From positions 1 to 64,000 of the forward strand of contig JANPER010000135.1 of NCBI GenBank assembly GCA_031423015.1: DNA of 64,000 bases, in the 5' to 3' direction. Source of the stretch: DATGPD01 sp031423015 (GTDB taxonomy: Bacteria; Planctomycetota; UBA1135; UBA2386). The position numbers and the translations under genes were made by a program. The notes beneath the pieces were generated by a model. It made no database searches, was not told the DNA's origin, and saw nothing but the letters and a program-made list of their open reading frames with translations. Position 1 is the first letter of the stretch. Every line of letters starts with the position of its first letter. Of this stretch, positions 1 to 8,833 are shown piece after piece.

Positions 1-57
1 TCGCCATGACGCCCAATTCGCCACTACTCAGCGGCTCTGGAAGCCCCAGCAATAAAG

Positions 58-122
58 CGGCCGGGGGCCCTGCTGGTCGGCGCTGCGCCGACATGCAACC
101 CGCTGGTTGCGGCCCCCGGCCG
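58..122. repeat. Three-way-junction inverted repeat
   Basis: A perfect 12-bp outer stem pairs 58-69 (cggccgggggcc) with 111-122. It encloses two perfect 6-bp hairpins: 77-82 with 86-91 (loop ctg) and 95-100 with 105-110 (loop cgct). A 7-nt strand (70-76) lies between the outer stem and the first hairpin, and a 3-nt strand separates the hairpins. The nested perfection is unlikely by chance even in GC-rich DNA. It could be a terminator of a gene left of the window, a REP-like or transposon-end element, or a structured RNA. No U-run follows it. Confidence 0.6.
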
Positions 123-190
123 CGATGGGATTCTGCCAACTCTCCTAGCCACGGCGGACATTAGTCAGCCGTCGCTTTCCTGGAGCCTTC

Positions 191-635
191 ATGAACCCTG
201 CAGCGCGTCCGAACAGAACGCTCTATCTCTTGGCGTCGGCCTGCTTCGCCGCCGCCGTGCCACTCCGCGCGTGCCGACGTTGCTCGGAACGGTCACGCCG
301 GCTGCCTCGATCACTCATCTCAAGCAGCAGCAGGTCGTCCGCGCCGCGTTCAGCACGTTCCAGCTACGCGAGGTCATGACGTACTTTTGGGAACGTCACT
401 TCAATACGTGGTACATCACCGTAGGCCTCGGCCTGCAGAGCTTCGGCGGTGGCATTCCAGAGGCCACGGCGCTCGAAGAAGTGGAGAACGTCCAGTTTCG
501 CACTCACGCGCTGGGAACCTTCCATGACCTACTGAAGGCCAGCGCCGACAGCTTGGGGATGATGGAACCGATCTCGTGGTGCCGGGCTTCTCGACTCGCG
601 TCGGACGGATCTATCGGATGCTGAACTTCGTCTAG
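191..635 (+). pseudogene. Decayed DUF1800 family protein
   Basis: The reading starts with a signal-peptide-like segment (MNPAARPNRTLYLLASACFA) at 191. It then needs a frame change near 270 to enter a stretch that resembles DUF1800 proteins: 'REVMTYFWERHFNTW' matches the family's 'L..vl..FW.nHFNv' segment, and 'HALGTFHDLLKASADSLGMM' matches 'HvLGrFrdLL.atA.spaMl'. The family normally runs to about 450 residues or more. Here the large C-terminal half is missing and another frame change leads only to a short tail ending at a stop at 633-635. DUF1800 proteins are exported proteins of unknown function, common in Planctomycetota. The 260 bp after it, up to the next gene, show no convincing gene. 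Confidence 0.6.
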
Positions 636-895
636 CGGCGACTCTCGACCGCACACTGCCAAGCGCACGTGATCGCTTCACGCAGCGTGGCTTCATCGAC
701 CGCGGCCAGGGTGACGCTGGTGTCGTGTGGCTGCATCGTGCGCTGTCGGTTGCGGGTAACGACTGGGATTCTTGTAGACGCCAGGCTCCCGCCTAACGAG
801 TGGGGCCCTCGCCTCCGAGGATCTGCGACGGCCGAGTCCGCGGATCGCCCCGGCGCCGCTAGATTCTGGGCCGCGTTCCCCGCGCCGCTGCGACC

Positions 896-1258
896 ATGAC
901 CACGCTCGACACCTTTGCCAACCCCAACCCCGGCCGCGACTATGAGATCCGCATCCGCGCGCCGGAGTTCACCTGCTTGTGTCCCAAGACCGGGCAACCG
1001 GACTTCGGCACGATCCTTGTCCGCTACGTGCCGGATCAGCTCTGCGTCGAGCTGAAGGCGCTCAAGCTCTACTTGCACGCCTACCGCAACCAGGGCACTT
1101 TTCACGAAGCGGTGACCAATCGCATTCTGGAAGACCTGGTGCGCGCGCTAGCACCCCGCTTCATGGAGGTCACGGGGGAGTTCAGCGTGCGCGGCGGGAT
1201 CTCGACCACGGTGATCGCACGGCACGGGACGCGACCGCGAGATGTACCGGCGGCGTGA
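896..1258 (+). CDS. queF: NADPH-dependent preQ0 reductase QueF
   Basis: It reduces 7-cyano-7-deazaguanine (preQ0) to 7-aminomethyl-7-deazaguanine (preQ1), the cytoplasmic step of queuosine tRNA modification before transfer by Tgt. The protein is 120 residues, the usual size of the short single-domain (unimodular) QueF. The catalytic motif LCPKTGQPDFG supplies the thioimide-forming Cys29 and the acid Asp36, and VELKALKLYL fits the family's E-[SL]-K-[SA]-x-K NADPH-binding motif. It is followed by RNQGTFHEAV, also typical. It starts at the only sensible ATG. It stands alone: no other queuosine gene is visible nearby. Confidence 0.95.
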   Translation: MTTLDTFANPNPGRDYEIRIRAPEFTCLCPKTGQPDFGTILVRYVPDQLCVELKALKLYLHAYRNQGTFHEAVTNRILEDLVRALAPRFMEVTGEFSVRGGISTTVIARHGTRPRDVPAA

Positions 1259-1392
1259 AGACCGGGTGGGGGGTCGCAAAGTGGGCGGCGACGGACCGGT
1301 CGACGCGACAACAACTTGCTAGACTCGGAGCCCGCATGCCTCCGCTGCGGGTGGTATCCACCGCTCGCCCTTCTCTCCTGCACCAATCTCCC

Positions 1393-2376
1393 ATGTCGAT
1401 TCGTTTTGCTGTTCTCCTTGTGATCCCCACGGCGGCCATGCTTGCGGGCTCCCTCTGGTCGTACGGAACTGGCGCGATCGGCGGTGACGGCGGTCCCCCC
1501 TTCGGACTAGTCCCGCTCAACGTCACGCGCGCGATGCCGAGCTGTGGCTTCTGCCACCGCACGGCGCCGGGCGGCAACCTGCTCGACGTCGATGTGACCC
1601 TCAGCGCGCGCTCGTTGACGCCCAACCAGTCCATCTCGGTGACGACGAGCGCCACCGGGGGCCGCCCGCACCTTCTCAACTGGGGTGGCTTCTCGACTGA
1701 CGTCGAGGCTGGCACATTCAGCGCCGGTGCCGGCATGCGCATTGGCGCGGGCGGTCTTGCCATCACCCACACGACGGCGTTCTCCTCGCCGAACCGCAGC
1801 TGGACTTACGGCTACACTGCGCCGGCGACGCCTGGGCCGGTCAACCTGTACTCCAACGTCAACACCGTCGATGGCGACGGCATGGCGACGGCCGGCGATC
1901 TGTGGGGGTTTCATGGCGGCGATGGACTCGAACAGACACCGACCCCGGTGCGCATGTACGTGAACGCGCTGCGCGTGGTGCCGGTGGGTGACTCGTGCGT
2001 CGGCAGTTGGGAGAACTATCCGGTGCTCGGCGCACAGCAGCAGCCCGACGCGGGCAACGCCAACTTCGCCATCGAGCTGGTCGGCGCCGCGCCGTCGTCA
2101 CCCTTGGTGCTGTTCATTGGTGTCGCCGCCGCCCCCTTCGACTTGACGCTCATTGGCATCAGCGGCTGCACGCTGCACGTCAACTCGATCGTCTCGGTGG
2201 TCGTCGGAACGACCGCGGGGCTGGCCAAGTTCGCCGAGGGTACTGCCGTGGTGCCGATGCCGATTCCCATGGGGGTCAGGGGCACGCTGCGGGTGCAGGG
2301 CGCGTTCGTGGATGTGCTGAGCGGTCGTTCGTTGCCGTTGACGGTGACCAACGCGCTCGACATCACCATTCAGTAG
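1393..2376 (+). CDS. Exported choice-of-anchor-like CxxCH protein
   Basis: This is a 327-residue secreted protein with an N-terminal signal or anchor segment (about residues 4-22). Soon after comes PSCGFCHRTAPGG, a CxxCH motif that could attach one haem or act as a redox or metal site. The following roughly 130-residue beta-rich module ends in 'VNTVDGDGMATAGDLWGF' and resembles the Reeler/choice-of-anchor V type of module, where TCxxCH also precedes the domain. A second beta-rich module (about residues 205-325) has no family I recognise. The upstream in-frame extension overlaps queF, so the ATG in front of the signal peptide is preferred. Function unknown. Confidence 0.65.
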   Translation: MSIRFAVLLVIPTAAMLAGSLWSYGTGAIGGDGGPPFGLVPLNVTRAMPSCGFCHRTAPGGNLLDVDVTLSARSLTPNQSISVTTSATGGRPHLLNWGGFSTDVEAGTFSAGAGMRIGAGGLAITHTTAFSSPNRSWTYGYTAPATPGPVNLYSNVNTVDGDGMATAGDLWGFHGGDGLEQTPTPVRMYVNALRVVPVGDSCVGSWENYPVLGAQQQPDAGNANFAIELVGAAPSSPLVLFIGVAAAPFDLTLIGISGCTLHVNSIVSVVVGTTAGLAKFAEGTAVVPMPIPMGVRGTLRVQGAFVDVLSGRSLPLTVTNALDITIQ

Positions 2377-2442
2377 CGAATGGCGCGATGGGAACGCCGC
2401 GCGATGCTGGCGTTCGCCGTGGCGTTCCTTAGAAGGGTGCAT

Positions 2443-3615
2443 GTGAAGGCCAAGCTCATCGTCGGTCTGGCGCTCGCGTCGCTGCTGCTGCCGAGCCATC
2501 CCGAACCGGAGTTGCGCACCGGCGCCTATTTGCAGGACGTCACCACCGCCAGCGCCAAGGTGTGTTGGGTGGGACACGCGGCGGCCACGGTGGAACTGCG
2601 CGTCGCGTCCAGCAACGGCGCGACGACTCCTGAAGTCACTTGGCGCATGCAAGGCCCACGGCGCGTGGCACACGTGACAGGGTTGTTGCCCGACACCGAC
2701 TACACGTTCACCACGACGCTCGATGGTGCGACGCGCGACGACCTCGGTGGGTCGTTCCGTACGCCGCCGGCCACCACCGACGCCAAGGTGCGCTTCGTCG
2801 TGGTCGGCGATTCCGGTGGGCTGCCCTGGTGGGTCAACGTGAGCCGTTCGCCGTTGTTCGGCACGCTGGCGAACTGGTCGCTGCTGCCGGCCGATGGCGA
2901 CGTGACTCGCATCGGTCGCTTGCTGGCGAGCCTGCAGCCCGCGTTCTGGATCCACACCGGCGACATCATCTATCCGCGCGGCGAACAGCGTCACTACACG
3001 CCGGGGTTCTTCGTGCCCTTTGCCGAGGCCCTGCGTCGCGCGCCGGTGTACCCGGTGCTGGGCAATCACGACTGGGAGTGGGATCACGGCCGTCCGTTCC
3101 TCGCTAACTTCGAGCTGCCCGAGGGCGGCGACGAGCAGTTCTTTACCTTCGCGTGGGGCCCGGTGCGCGTCGTCGGGCTGAACATGAACCACAGCGTCGG
3201 CATCGAGCCGGGAATGGCGTTCATGCAGAAGGAGTTGGTCGAGGCGCGCGAGCCGTGGCGAGTCGTGGTCGCCCACTTTCCGCCGTGGTCGGCCTCGGAT
3301 CAAGGCGACCGCCCTGACTTGATCGAGCGCTTCGTGCCAGCCCTCGTCGCGGCCAAGGTCGACGTGCTGCTCTGTGGTCATGACCACAACTACCAGCGCT
3401 TCCAGCCCGAGGGAACCACGCACTTCGTCGTGACCGGTGGTGGAGGCAAGAGCTTGTACAAGCTGCGCGAACACCCGCGGTTGCTGAAGGCCGTCAGCGT
3501 GTACCACGTGTGTGAAGTGACCTGCGACCCGACGCGCTTCGCGCTGCGCGCGCTCGACATCGAGGGCCAGCCGGTCGACGCGTTCACGCTCGACAAGCCT
3601 CAGGTTGGGAAGTAG
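2443..3615 (+). CDS. Exported metallophosphoesterase, purple-acid-phosphatase type
   Basis: An extracytoplasmic phosphoesterase with a fibronectin-III-like N-terminal domain (about residues 28-105) and a calcineurin-like catalytic domain. The metal-site blocks are in order: VVGDSGG, HTGDIIY, GNHDWEWDHG, VVAHFPPW and GHDHNYQR, all intact, so a di-metal centre is expected. The GTG start is chosen because AGAAGGG lies just upstream and gives a clean signal peptide (KAKLIVGLALASLLLP). In-frame ATGs at 2380 and 2404 are alternatives. The 181 bp after it hold no gene. The likely role is scavenging phosphate from organic esters; the substrate is unknown. Confidence 0.85.
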   Translation: MKAKLIVGLALASLLLPSHPEPELRTGAYLQDVTTASAKVCWVGHAAATVELRVASSNGATTPEVTWRMQGPRRVAHVTGLLPDTDYTFTTTLDGATRDDLGGSFRTPPATTDAKVRFVVVGDSGGLPWWVNVSRSPLFGTLANWSLLPADGDVTRIGRLLASLQPAFWIHTGDIIYPRGEQRHYTPGFFVPFAEALRRAPVYPVLGNHDWEWDHGRPFLANFELPEGGDEQFFTFAWGPVRVVGLNMNHSVGIEPGMAFMQKELVEAREPWRVVVAHFPPWSASDQGDRPDLIERFVPALVAAKVDVLLCGHDHNYQRFQPEGTTHFVVTGGGGKSLYKLREHPRLLKAVSVYHVCEVTCDPTRFALRALDIEGQPVDAFTLDKPQVGK

Positions 3616-3796
3616 TCGCCGTGGGCGTCGTCGCGGCGGTGGCATCGGCGCTGCCGGTCGAGCCGAGAGCTGGCGAACTGCGAGGATTGGCGTCATCGAC
3701 GGGACGGGCCGCTTGCAGGCACCTGGCTGGCGCGCACAATTTGATGCGCACCCCGGCGCTCTTGCACCGAGTGCGTCTCCACAACCCTGAGGTTCC

Positions 3797-6286
3797 ATGT
3801 CTCTCTCTTTGCGCGCCATCAGCGGCGCAACCCTCGCTTGCTTCGGCGTGTCGCTCGGCGCGCAGATCCCCCAAGATGCTCTCGTCGTATCGCTGCCAGG
3901 CACGTCGACGCGAGTGGCCGTCACGGCGGCGACCGCGCACGTCAGCCGTGACAGCGGCCGGTCGTGGCAGGCGCTGTCGGCCCCCAAGTACGCACTGAAC
4001 TTTCGACACGGCACGGTGCACGACCCGTTGGCTGGCTTCTTCGTGCCCGCGGGACTCGAAGCGCCCGCGTCGAATCGTCTGTTCCTCGTGCAGTTCCACA
4101 CACAACTGCTCGACGAGTACGTCGACGGCCTCGCGCGCCTCGGCGCCAAGATTCACTGGTACGCGCCGGAAGAAGCGTTCTTGGTGCGCGTCGATGCGGC
4201 GCGCGTGCCTGAGTTGCAGGCGCTGCCGTACGTCCGCTACGTCGGTCCGTTCCATACGTTCTTCCGGCTCGAGCCCGAGTTGCTCGCCGAGATGCACGTC
4301 ACGACGCTTGGCGCCAGACGCTACATCATCGCGCTGATCGACCAGATCACCGACGCACCGGGGCTCGAAGCCGCGGTGCGCGACGTGTCGGGCCGCGTCG
4401 AGATCCCGGCTGGCGGTGGCCTGTTGGTGTACGCCACGCTCACCGACGAGCAGGTGCTAGCCATCGCGGCGCGCGACGAGGTGCTCTTCGTGCAGCGGTG
4501 GACGGCGCCCGAGCACGACATGGACGTCCTGCGCCAGCACGCGGGCGTCGACTATGTGCAGGCATCCAACACGCTGCCGAACGGACTCGCGGGCGAGGGC
4601 GTTCGTGGCCATATCCACGAGGGCGTCTATCCGGCCCACGTCGAGCACGCCGCGCAGCTGCCGTACCGCAACACGCCGATCGGCGTGTTCTCGACCGCGT
4701 CGGACACGCACGGCAACGCCACCGCGGGCCAGATCTTCGCGCGCGGCGCCAGCGCCCAGGCCAAGGGCATCCTGCCTTTCGGTCAGTGCTACTACACGAA
4801 CTACAGCGGGCTCGCGATCAGCCGCTTCAGCATGACGCAGCAGCTCACGGCGCCGACCGGCGCGTACCACATCATGATGCAGACCGCGTCGTGGGGCGGT
4901 GCGCGCAGACTGACGTACGACGCCGTCTCCGCCGACATCGACAACATCATGCTGAACTTCCCCATCTGGATCACGCAGAGCCAGAGCAACGCAGGCGGCG
5001 AGGCCGATCCACGCATGTCTCGGCCGCAGGCCTGGGCGAAGAACGTGGCCAGCATCGGCGGCTTCAATCACTTCAACACGGCAAGCCCCGCGGATGACTG
5101 CTGGTGCCCGGCCGGTCCCGGCGGCGCGGGCAGCACCGGCCCAGCGAGCGACGGCCGCATGGGCCCGCGCTTCTCCGCCTACTACGACAACATCTACACC
5201 ACGTACAGCGCCACCGCCTACGGCACCTTCGGCGGCACGTCGGGGGCGACGCCGATCTGCAACGGCCTTGGCGGGATCGCCATTCAGATGCACACGCAGG
5301 GCATGTTCGGCTATCCCGCGGCGCCGACGTGGCAGGATCGCTGGCAGTACAACCCGAAGTTCACCACCGTGAAGTCGCTGCTGATGGCGACAACCGATCA
5401 GCTGGCGCTTTCGAGCGCGACCCGCTACCAGCAGGGCTTCGGCTTCCCCAACGTGCGCACGCTGTACGACGAACGCAGCCGCCTGTTCGTGATCGACGAA
5501 CTCGACGTGCTGCGTCAGGGGCAGGCGAAGACCTACTACGTGTTTGCGCCGGGCAGCCGCGAGTTCCGCGCCGCGATGACCTACTGCGACCCGCCGGCCG
5601 CGGCGCCGTTCAGTTCGCCGCACCGCGTCAACAGCGTCGACCTCACGGTGACCGATCCTGACTACGTGGTCTATCGCGGCAACAACGCGGTCACGACCAG
5701 CCTCACGACGCCCACGGGCGGTGTCGCGGCCGACCTGGACACCGAGGAGTGGGTCGTGCTGTCGTCCGCCCCGCGCGGCATCTACCGCATCGACGTGTCG
5801 GCGCCGGCGCTCCGCGGCGACTCACGCTTGGAGACGCCCGGCGTGTTGGATGCCGACTTCGGCCTCACCGTGCGCGGTTGCGCCGGTCTGCGCGATACCT
5901 CGATCGGCCCGGTGCTCGACTTGCAGAGCAGCGCGGTGGGTGACTTCCGCGTCAGCATCACGGGCGTACCCGCCGCCGCCAGCTACGCGTACGGCTATGT
6001 GCTGTACTCGTTGGCCACGGCGCGCCCGTTGGCCACCGGCAACTTCCTGGGGCTCGAACTCGATTTCTTGGCGCTGGGCGTCTTGTCGTACGCGCCGGTC
6101 CCGGGCAGCCCGTTCGGCTTCACGTCGACCACCAACGCGGCGACCTTTCCCAACGCCACTTTTGCGTTCCCGAGCAGCATCGCCACGGTGTTGAGCGGCT
6201 TCACGTTCGACGCTGTGGGCTTCTTCGTGAATGGATCTGGCAGCGTGGTGGCCGCGACCAACGTCGACCGCCAGCGTGTGATGTGA
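3797..6286 (+). CDS. Exported subtilase (S8) with altered catalytic Asp
   Basis: An 829-residue exported protein: signal peptide (about 1-22), long N-terminal region (about 60-250, possibly a propeptide), S8-like domain (about 265-570) and C-terminal beta modules (about 580-829). His305 lies in SDTHGNATAG and Ser482 in GGTSGATP, matching two of the three subtilisin triad sites. At the expected Asp site the sequence is GVRGHIHEG, placing Glu275 (or His274) where Asp belongs. It may therefore have altered activity, or use Glu as some other serine peptidases do. GAGG sits 5 nt before the ATG and supports the start. The next gene is a second, canonical subtilase, suggesting related roles outside the cell. 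Confidence 0.75.
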   Translation: MSLSLRAISGATLACFGVSLGAQIPQDALVVSLPGTSTRVAVTAATAHVSRDSGRSWQALSAPKYALNFRHGTVHDPLAGFFVPAGLEAPASNRLFLVQFHTQLLDEYVDGLARLGAKIHWYAPEEAFLVRVDAARVPELQALPYVRYVGPFHTFFRLEPELLAEMHVTTLGARRYIIALIDQITDAPGLEAAVRDVSGRVEIPAGGGLLVYATLTDEQVLAIAARDEVLFVQRWTAPEHDMDVLRQHAGVDYVQASNTLPNGLAGEGVRGHIHEGVYPAHVEHAAQLPYRNTPIGVFSTASDTHGNATAGQIFARGASAQAKGILPFGQCYYTNYSGLAISRFSMTQQLTAPTGAYHIMMQTASWGGARRLTYDAVSADIDNIMLNFPIWITQSQSNAGGEADPRMSRPQAWAKNVASIGGFNHFNTASPADDCWCPAGPGGAGSTGPASDGRMGPRFSAYYDNIYTTYSATAYGTFGGTSGATPICNGLGGIAIQMHTQGMFGYPAAPTWQDRWQYNPKFTTVKSLLMATTDQLALSSATRYQQGFGFPNVRTLYDERSRLFVIDELDVLRQGQAKTYYVFAPGSREFRAAMTYCDPPAAAPFSSPHRVNSVDLTVTDPDYVVYRGNNAVTTSLTTPTGGVAADLDTEEWVVLSSAPRGIYRIDVSAPALRGDSRLETPGVLDADFGLTVRGCAGLRDTSIGPVLDLQSSAVGDFRVSITGVPAAASYAYGYVLYSLATARPLATGNFLGLELDFLALGVLSYAPVPGSPFGFTSTTNAATFPNATFAFPSSIATVLSGFTFDAVGFFVNGSGSVVAATNVDRQRVM

Positions 6287-6334
6287 GGTCTGCCCGGGGC
6301 GGAGCCCTGCGCGCCGGCGGAAACGAGCGGACCA

Positions 6335-6369
6335 AGCCGAAGGGATTGCCAGACGGCATGTCTTCGGCT
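6335..6369 (+). terminator. Stem-loop between two subtilase genes
   Basis: An 8-bp perfect stem pairs agccgaag (6335-6342) with cttcggct (6362-6369). It contains an inner 4-bp hairpin (tgcc 6347-6350 with ggca 6355-6358). It lies 49 nt after the first subtilase stop and before the second start. No U-run follows, so it may be a weak terminator or a leader structure. Confidence 0.35.
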
Positions 6370-6421
6370 CCCATCCCGTGCCACGTCCGGCGCACCTCGC
6401 GCCATGTCTCTCAGAGGTTTC

Positions 6422-8353
6422 ATGCTCAGACTCTCTTGCCATCTCGCGTTGTTCACTTCGATCGCCGCGGCCCAGGCCACTGCGCCGCGCGTCGAACTCA
6501 AGCTGCACGCACACCTGCGCGACCAGCTGGCTGCGGGTCCGACGACCGGCATGCTGCCGGTCTACTTCGTGGTCGGCGACAAGCTCGCCTACTCGCACTT
6601 CTTTCCGCGCGTGCTGCACATGGACAAGGCGACTCGGCGCGCGACCGTGGTACGCGAGCTGCAAGAGCACATGCTGGAGACGCAGTCGGGACTCTGGGAC
6701 GTGTTGGCGCGTGAAGTGCGCGCCGGTCGCGTCGAGGTGGTGAGTCGCAACTGGCTCGGTAACTTCGTGCGCGTGCGGGCAACGCCCGACGCCATCTTGG
6801 CTGCCGCCGCCGTCGACGCGGTGACCGAGGTCTGGGCCGACGTTCGCTACCCCGAGGCGTCGCTGCAAGACGAGGTCGCGCCGTCGGCGCCACCGGTCGC
6901 GCCTGGCAACGGCCCGCTCGACACCAAGGCCAATCTGGTGTGGGCCAAGGGCATCACGGGTCAGGGCATCGTGTGGATGAACTCCGACCAAGGCGTCCGC
7001 GTGAACAACACCAACCCGAGCGATGTGCATCCGGCGTTGGCTGGCAAGCTCTGGCAGAACCCGGGCGAGATCGCCGGCAACAACATCGACGACGACAACA
7101 ACGGCAAGATCGATGACCACCACGGCTGGAACTTCGATCTGAACAACCTGAACGTCGACGACGGTGGTGGTCACGGAACGAATTGCGCCGGCGTGTTCGT
7201 GGCGGTCGAGCACACCAACAACGACACCCTGGGCAACTGCCCTGACGCCCGCCTGATGTGCGCTGCTCTCAACGCCGAGGCGTCGATGTGGGACGCGCTG
7301 CAGTACGCCGTGGCCGAGGGCGCCGACGGCCAGACCAGCTCGTACAGCTACAAGAACAACTTCTCGCCGCCACCGAACTACAAGATGCACCGCGACGTGG
7401 GCGAGACGACGCTGGCCGCGGGGCTGATCCGTACCAACTCGACCTCGAACAACGGTACGTCGTGCACCGGCACGTCGACCGTGCGCCGACCGTTCAACAT
7501 CGCCGCGCCCGGCTGCTTGCCGGCGCCCTGGACGCATCCCGATCAGCTCCTGCTCGGTCGCCCTGGCGGCGTGCTCGGCATCGGCGCGCACAACGTGGGC
7601 CTGACCACGCAACCGAGCTACACGCCGTGTGGTCCGTTTGCCTGGCTGCTCGCCGACGTGCAGGTCGTGCTGCCGACCTATCCGATCGCCAACTGGGACG
7701 CGATCAACGACAACGACTACCCGTGGCAGGCCGCCGCGCAGATCGGCTTGCTCAAGCCTGACCTCACCGGCCCAACCGGCACGCGCACCAGCACGGGCGC
7801 CAATGGCTACACGGCGTTCAGCGGCACGTCGAACGCGACGCCGAGCGTGTCGAGTTGCTTGGCCTTGGCGCTGTCGGCGAATCCATCGCTCACGCCCGAA
7901 GACATGGCGATGGCGGCGCAGACCACGGCGATCGACTATCTGACCGCCGGCAAGGACAACTTGTCGGGTGCGGGTCGCTTGGATGCCTACGAGCTGACCA
8001 AGATGTGCCGCGCCATCCATCGCATCAACGCCGATGTGGCGCACACCGTGCGCGTGCGCATCAACACCACGCTGAGCTTGCAACTCGACAGCATCCCGAA
8101 CACGCCGGTGGCGTTGTTGCTGGGCACCGGGCCGCTCAAGCAGACGCTCGGCGAGTTCACCTTGCGCGTCGCCAACCCGGTGATCGTCATGTTCGCCAGC
8201 ACCGACGCGGCGGGCAACTTCGCCTTCAGCGTCCCGGTGCCCGCGGCGTGGAACGGCATCATTGCGTGGACCCAATTCGCCGTCGGCGACACGGCTTTCG
8301 GTGGCACCACCGGCACCGCGTCGAACGCGATCAAGCTGATGATCGTGCCGTGA
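6422..8353 (+). CDS. Exported subtilisin-family serine protease (S8)
   Basis: A secreted protease with an intact catalytic triad: Asp189 (MNSDQGV), His251 (GGGHGTNCAG) and Ser470 (FSGTSNATPS). Between Asp and His is NIDDDNNGKIDDHHGWNF, the calcium-binding insert common in large bacterial subtilases. Residues 1-20 form a signal peptide, about 25-150 look like an inhibitory prodomain, and about 560-643 form a C-terminal beta module. The start at 6422 is preferred because AGAGG lies 5 nt upstream; an in-frame ATG 18 nt earlier is possible. It probably degrades extracellular protein. Confidence 0.85.
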   Translation: MLRLSCHLALFTSIAAAQATAPRVELKLHAHLRDQLAAGPTTGMLPVYFVVGDKLAYSHFFPRVLHMDKATRRATVVRELQEHMLETQSGLWDVLAREVRAGRVEVVSRNWLGNFVRVRATPDAILAAAAVDAVTEVWADVRYPEASLQDEVAPSAPPVAPGNGPLDTKANLVWAKGITGQGIVWMNSDQGVRVNNTNPSDVHPALAGKLWQNPGEIAGNNIDDDNNGKIDDHHGWNFDLNNLNVDDGGGHGTNCAGVFVAVEHTNNDTLGNCPDARLMCAALNAEASMWDALQYAVAEGADGQTSSYSYKNNFSPPPNYKMHRDVGETTLAAGLIRTNSTSNNGTSCTGTSTVRRPFNIAAPGCLPAPWTHPDQLLLGRPGGVLGIGAHNVGLTTQPSYTPCGPFAWLLADVQVVLPTYPIANWDAINDNDYPWQAAAQIGLLKPDLTGPTGTRTSTGANGYTAFSGTSNATPSVSSCLALALSANPSLTPEDMAMAAQTTAIDYLTAGKDNLSGAGRLDAYELTKMCRAIHRINADVAHTVRVRINTTLSLQLDSIPNTPVALLLGTGPLKQTLGEFTLRVANPVIVMFASTDAAGNFAFSVPVPAAWNGIIAWTQFAVGDTAFGGTTGTASNAIKLMIVP

Positions 8354-8381
8354 TGCGCGACCGTTGTGGCATGCGACCGCG

Positions 8382-8810
8382 TTAGCCGACGCGGGGCTTC
8401 TTCGGTGCGGAAGCGGGCGTGTCGTGTGAAGCACGCGCTCCCGCGGCATCCAATGCGGTGATCATCCGTCGGAGCGCGAACAGCCGGTAGCTCTCGACCA
8501 GGAGCTCTTCCAACTGCGCCCAGCCGATCTTGCGATCCACGTTGAGCAAGGTCCATCCGTGCCGGCCCCCATACGGGCATGGCGTGAAGCGCGAGTCTTC
8601 GAGCAGTTCTTTCTGCCGTGCGAGCGTTGTCTTGAACGAGACGATCCGGTGCGCGTGGTGCTCGGGTTGGGGCTCGAAGACGGCGAACGTCTTCTTCCCG
8701 GCGCGAAAGGTCGGATGCGCGGCGAAGGTGGTGGTCTCGGTTGCCTCGGGCAGCCCGAGGCAGATCGAACGCAGCCGCTTCAGGATCTCTGCATCGCTCG
8801 CGGTCGCCAT
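8382..8810 (-). CDS. MmcQ/YjbR family protein
   Basis: A 142-residue protein of the YjbR/MmcQ (CyaY-like fold) family. The hallmark stretches are 'CLGLPEATETTTFAAHPTFRAGKKTFAVF', 'FKTTLARQKELLEDSRFTPCPYGGRHGWTLLNV' and 'ELLVESYRLFA', in the usual order. The family was proposed to bind DNA but has no firm biochemical role. The start is at MATASDAEI; a longer reading upstream adds unrelated sequence. It lies 23 bp downstream of glyA on the same strand and may be cotranscribed. It faces the second subtilase tail to tail with a 28-bp gap. Confidence 0.85.
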   Translation of the reverse strand: MATASDAEILKRLRSICLGLPEATETTTFAAHPTFRAGKKTFAVFEPQPEHHAHRIVSFKTTLARQKELLEDSRFTPCPYGGRHGWTLLNVDRKIGWAQLEELLVESYRLFALRRMITALDAAGARASHDTPASAPKKPRVG

Positions 8811-8833
8811 GGAGTCAGCGTGCCCCAATGGTC

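Noticed and set aside
584..799. Protein-like reading (TDLSDAELRLAATLDRTLPSARDRF) after the DUF1800 remnant
   Set aside because: No start, no recognised family, and it overlaps the remnant's other frame. It is probably GC-rich background.
636..895. preQ1 riboswitch upstream of queF
   Set aside because: The A-rich tail and pseudoknot sequence of preQ1 classes are not present.
2098..4149. 683-codon minus-strand reading under the phosphoesterase and first subtilase
   Set aside because: Arg/Ala/His-rich shadow of well-supported plus-strand genes, without recognisable motifs.
5822..8449. 875-codon minus-strand reading opposite the two subtilases
   Set aside because: Low-complexity Arg/His/Val-rich shadow; the plus-strand genes carry clear catalytic motifs.
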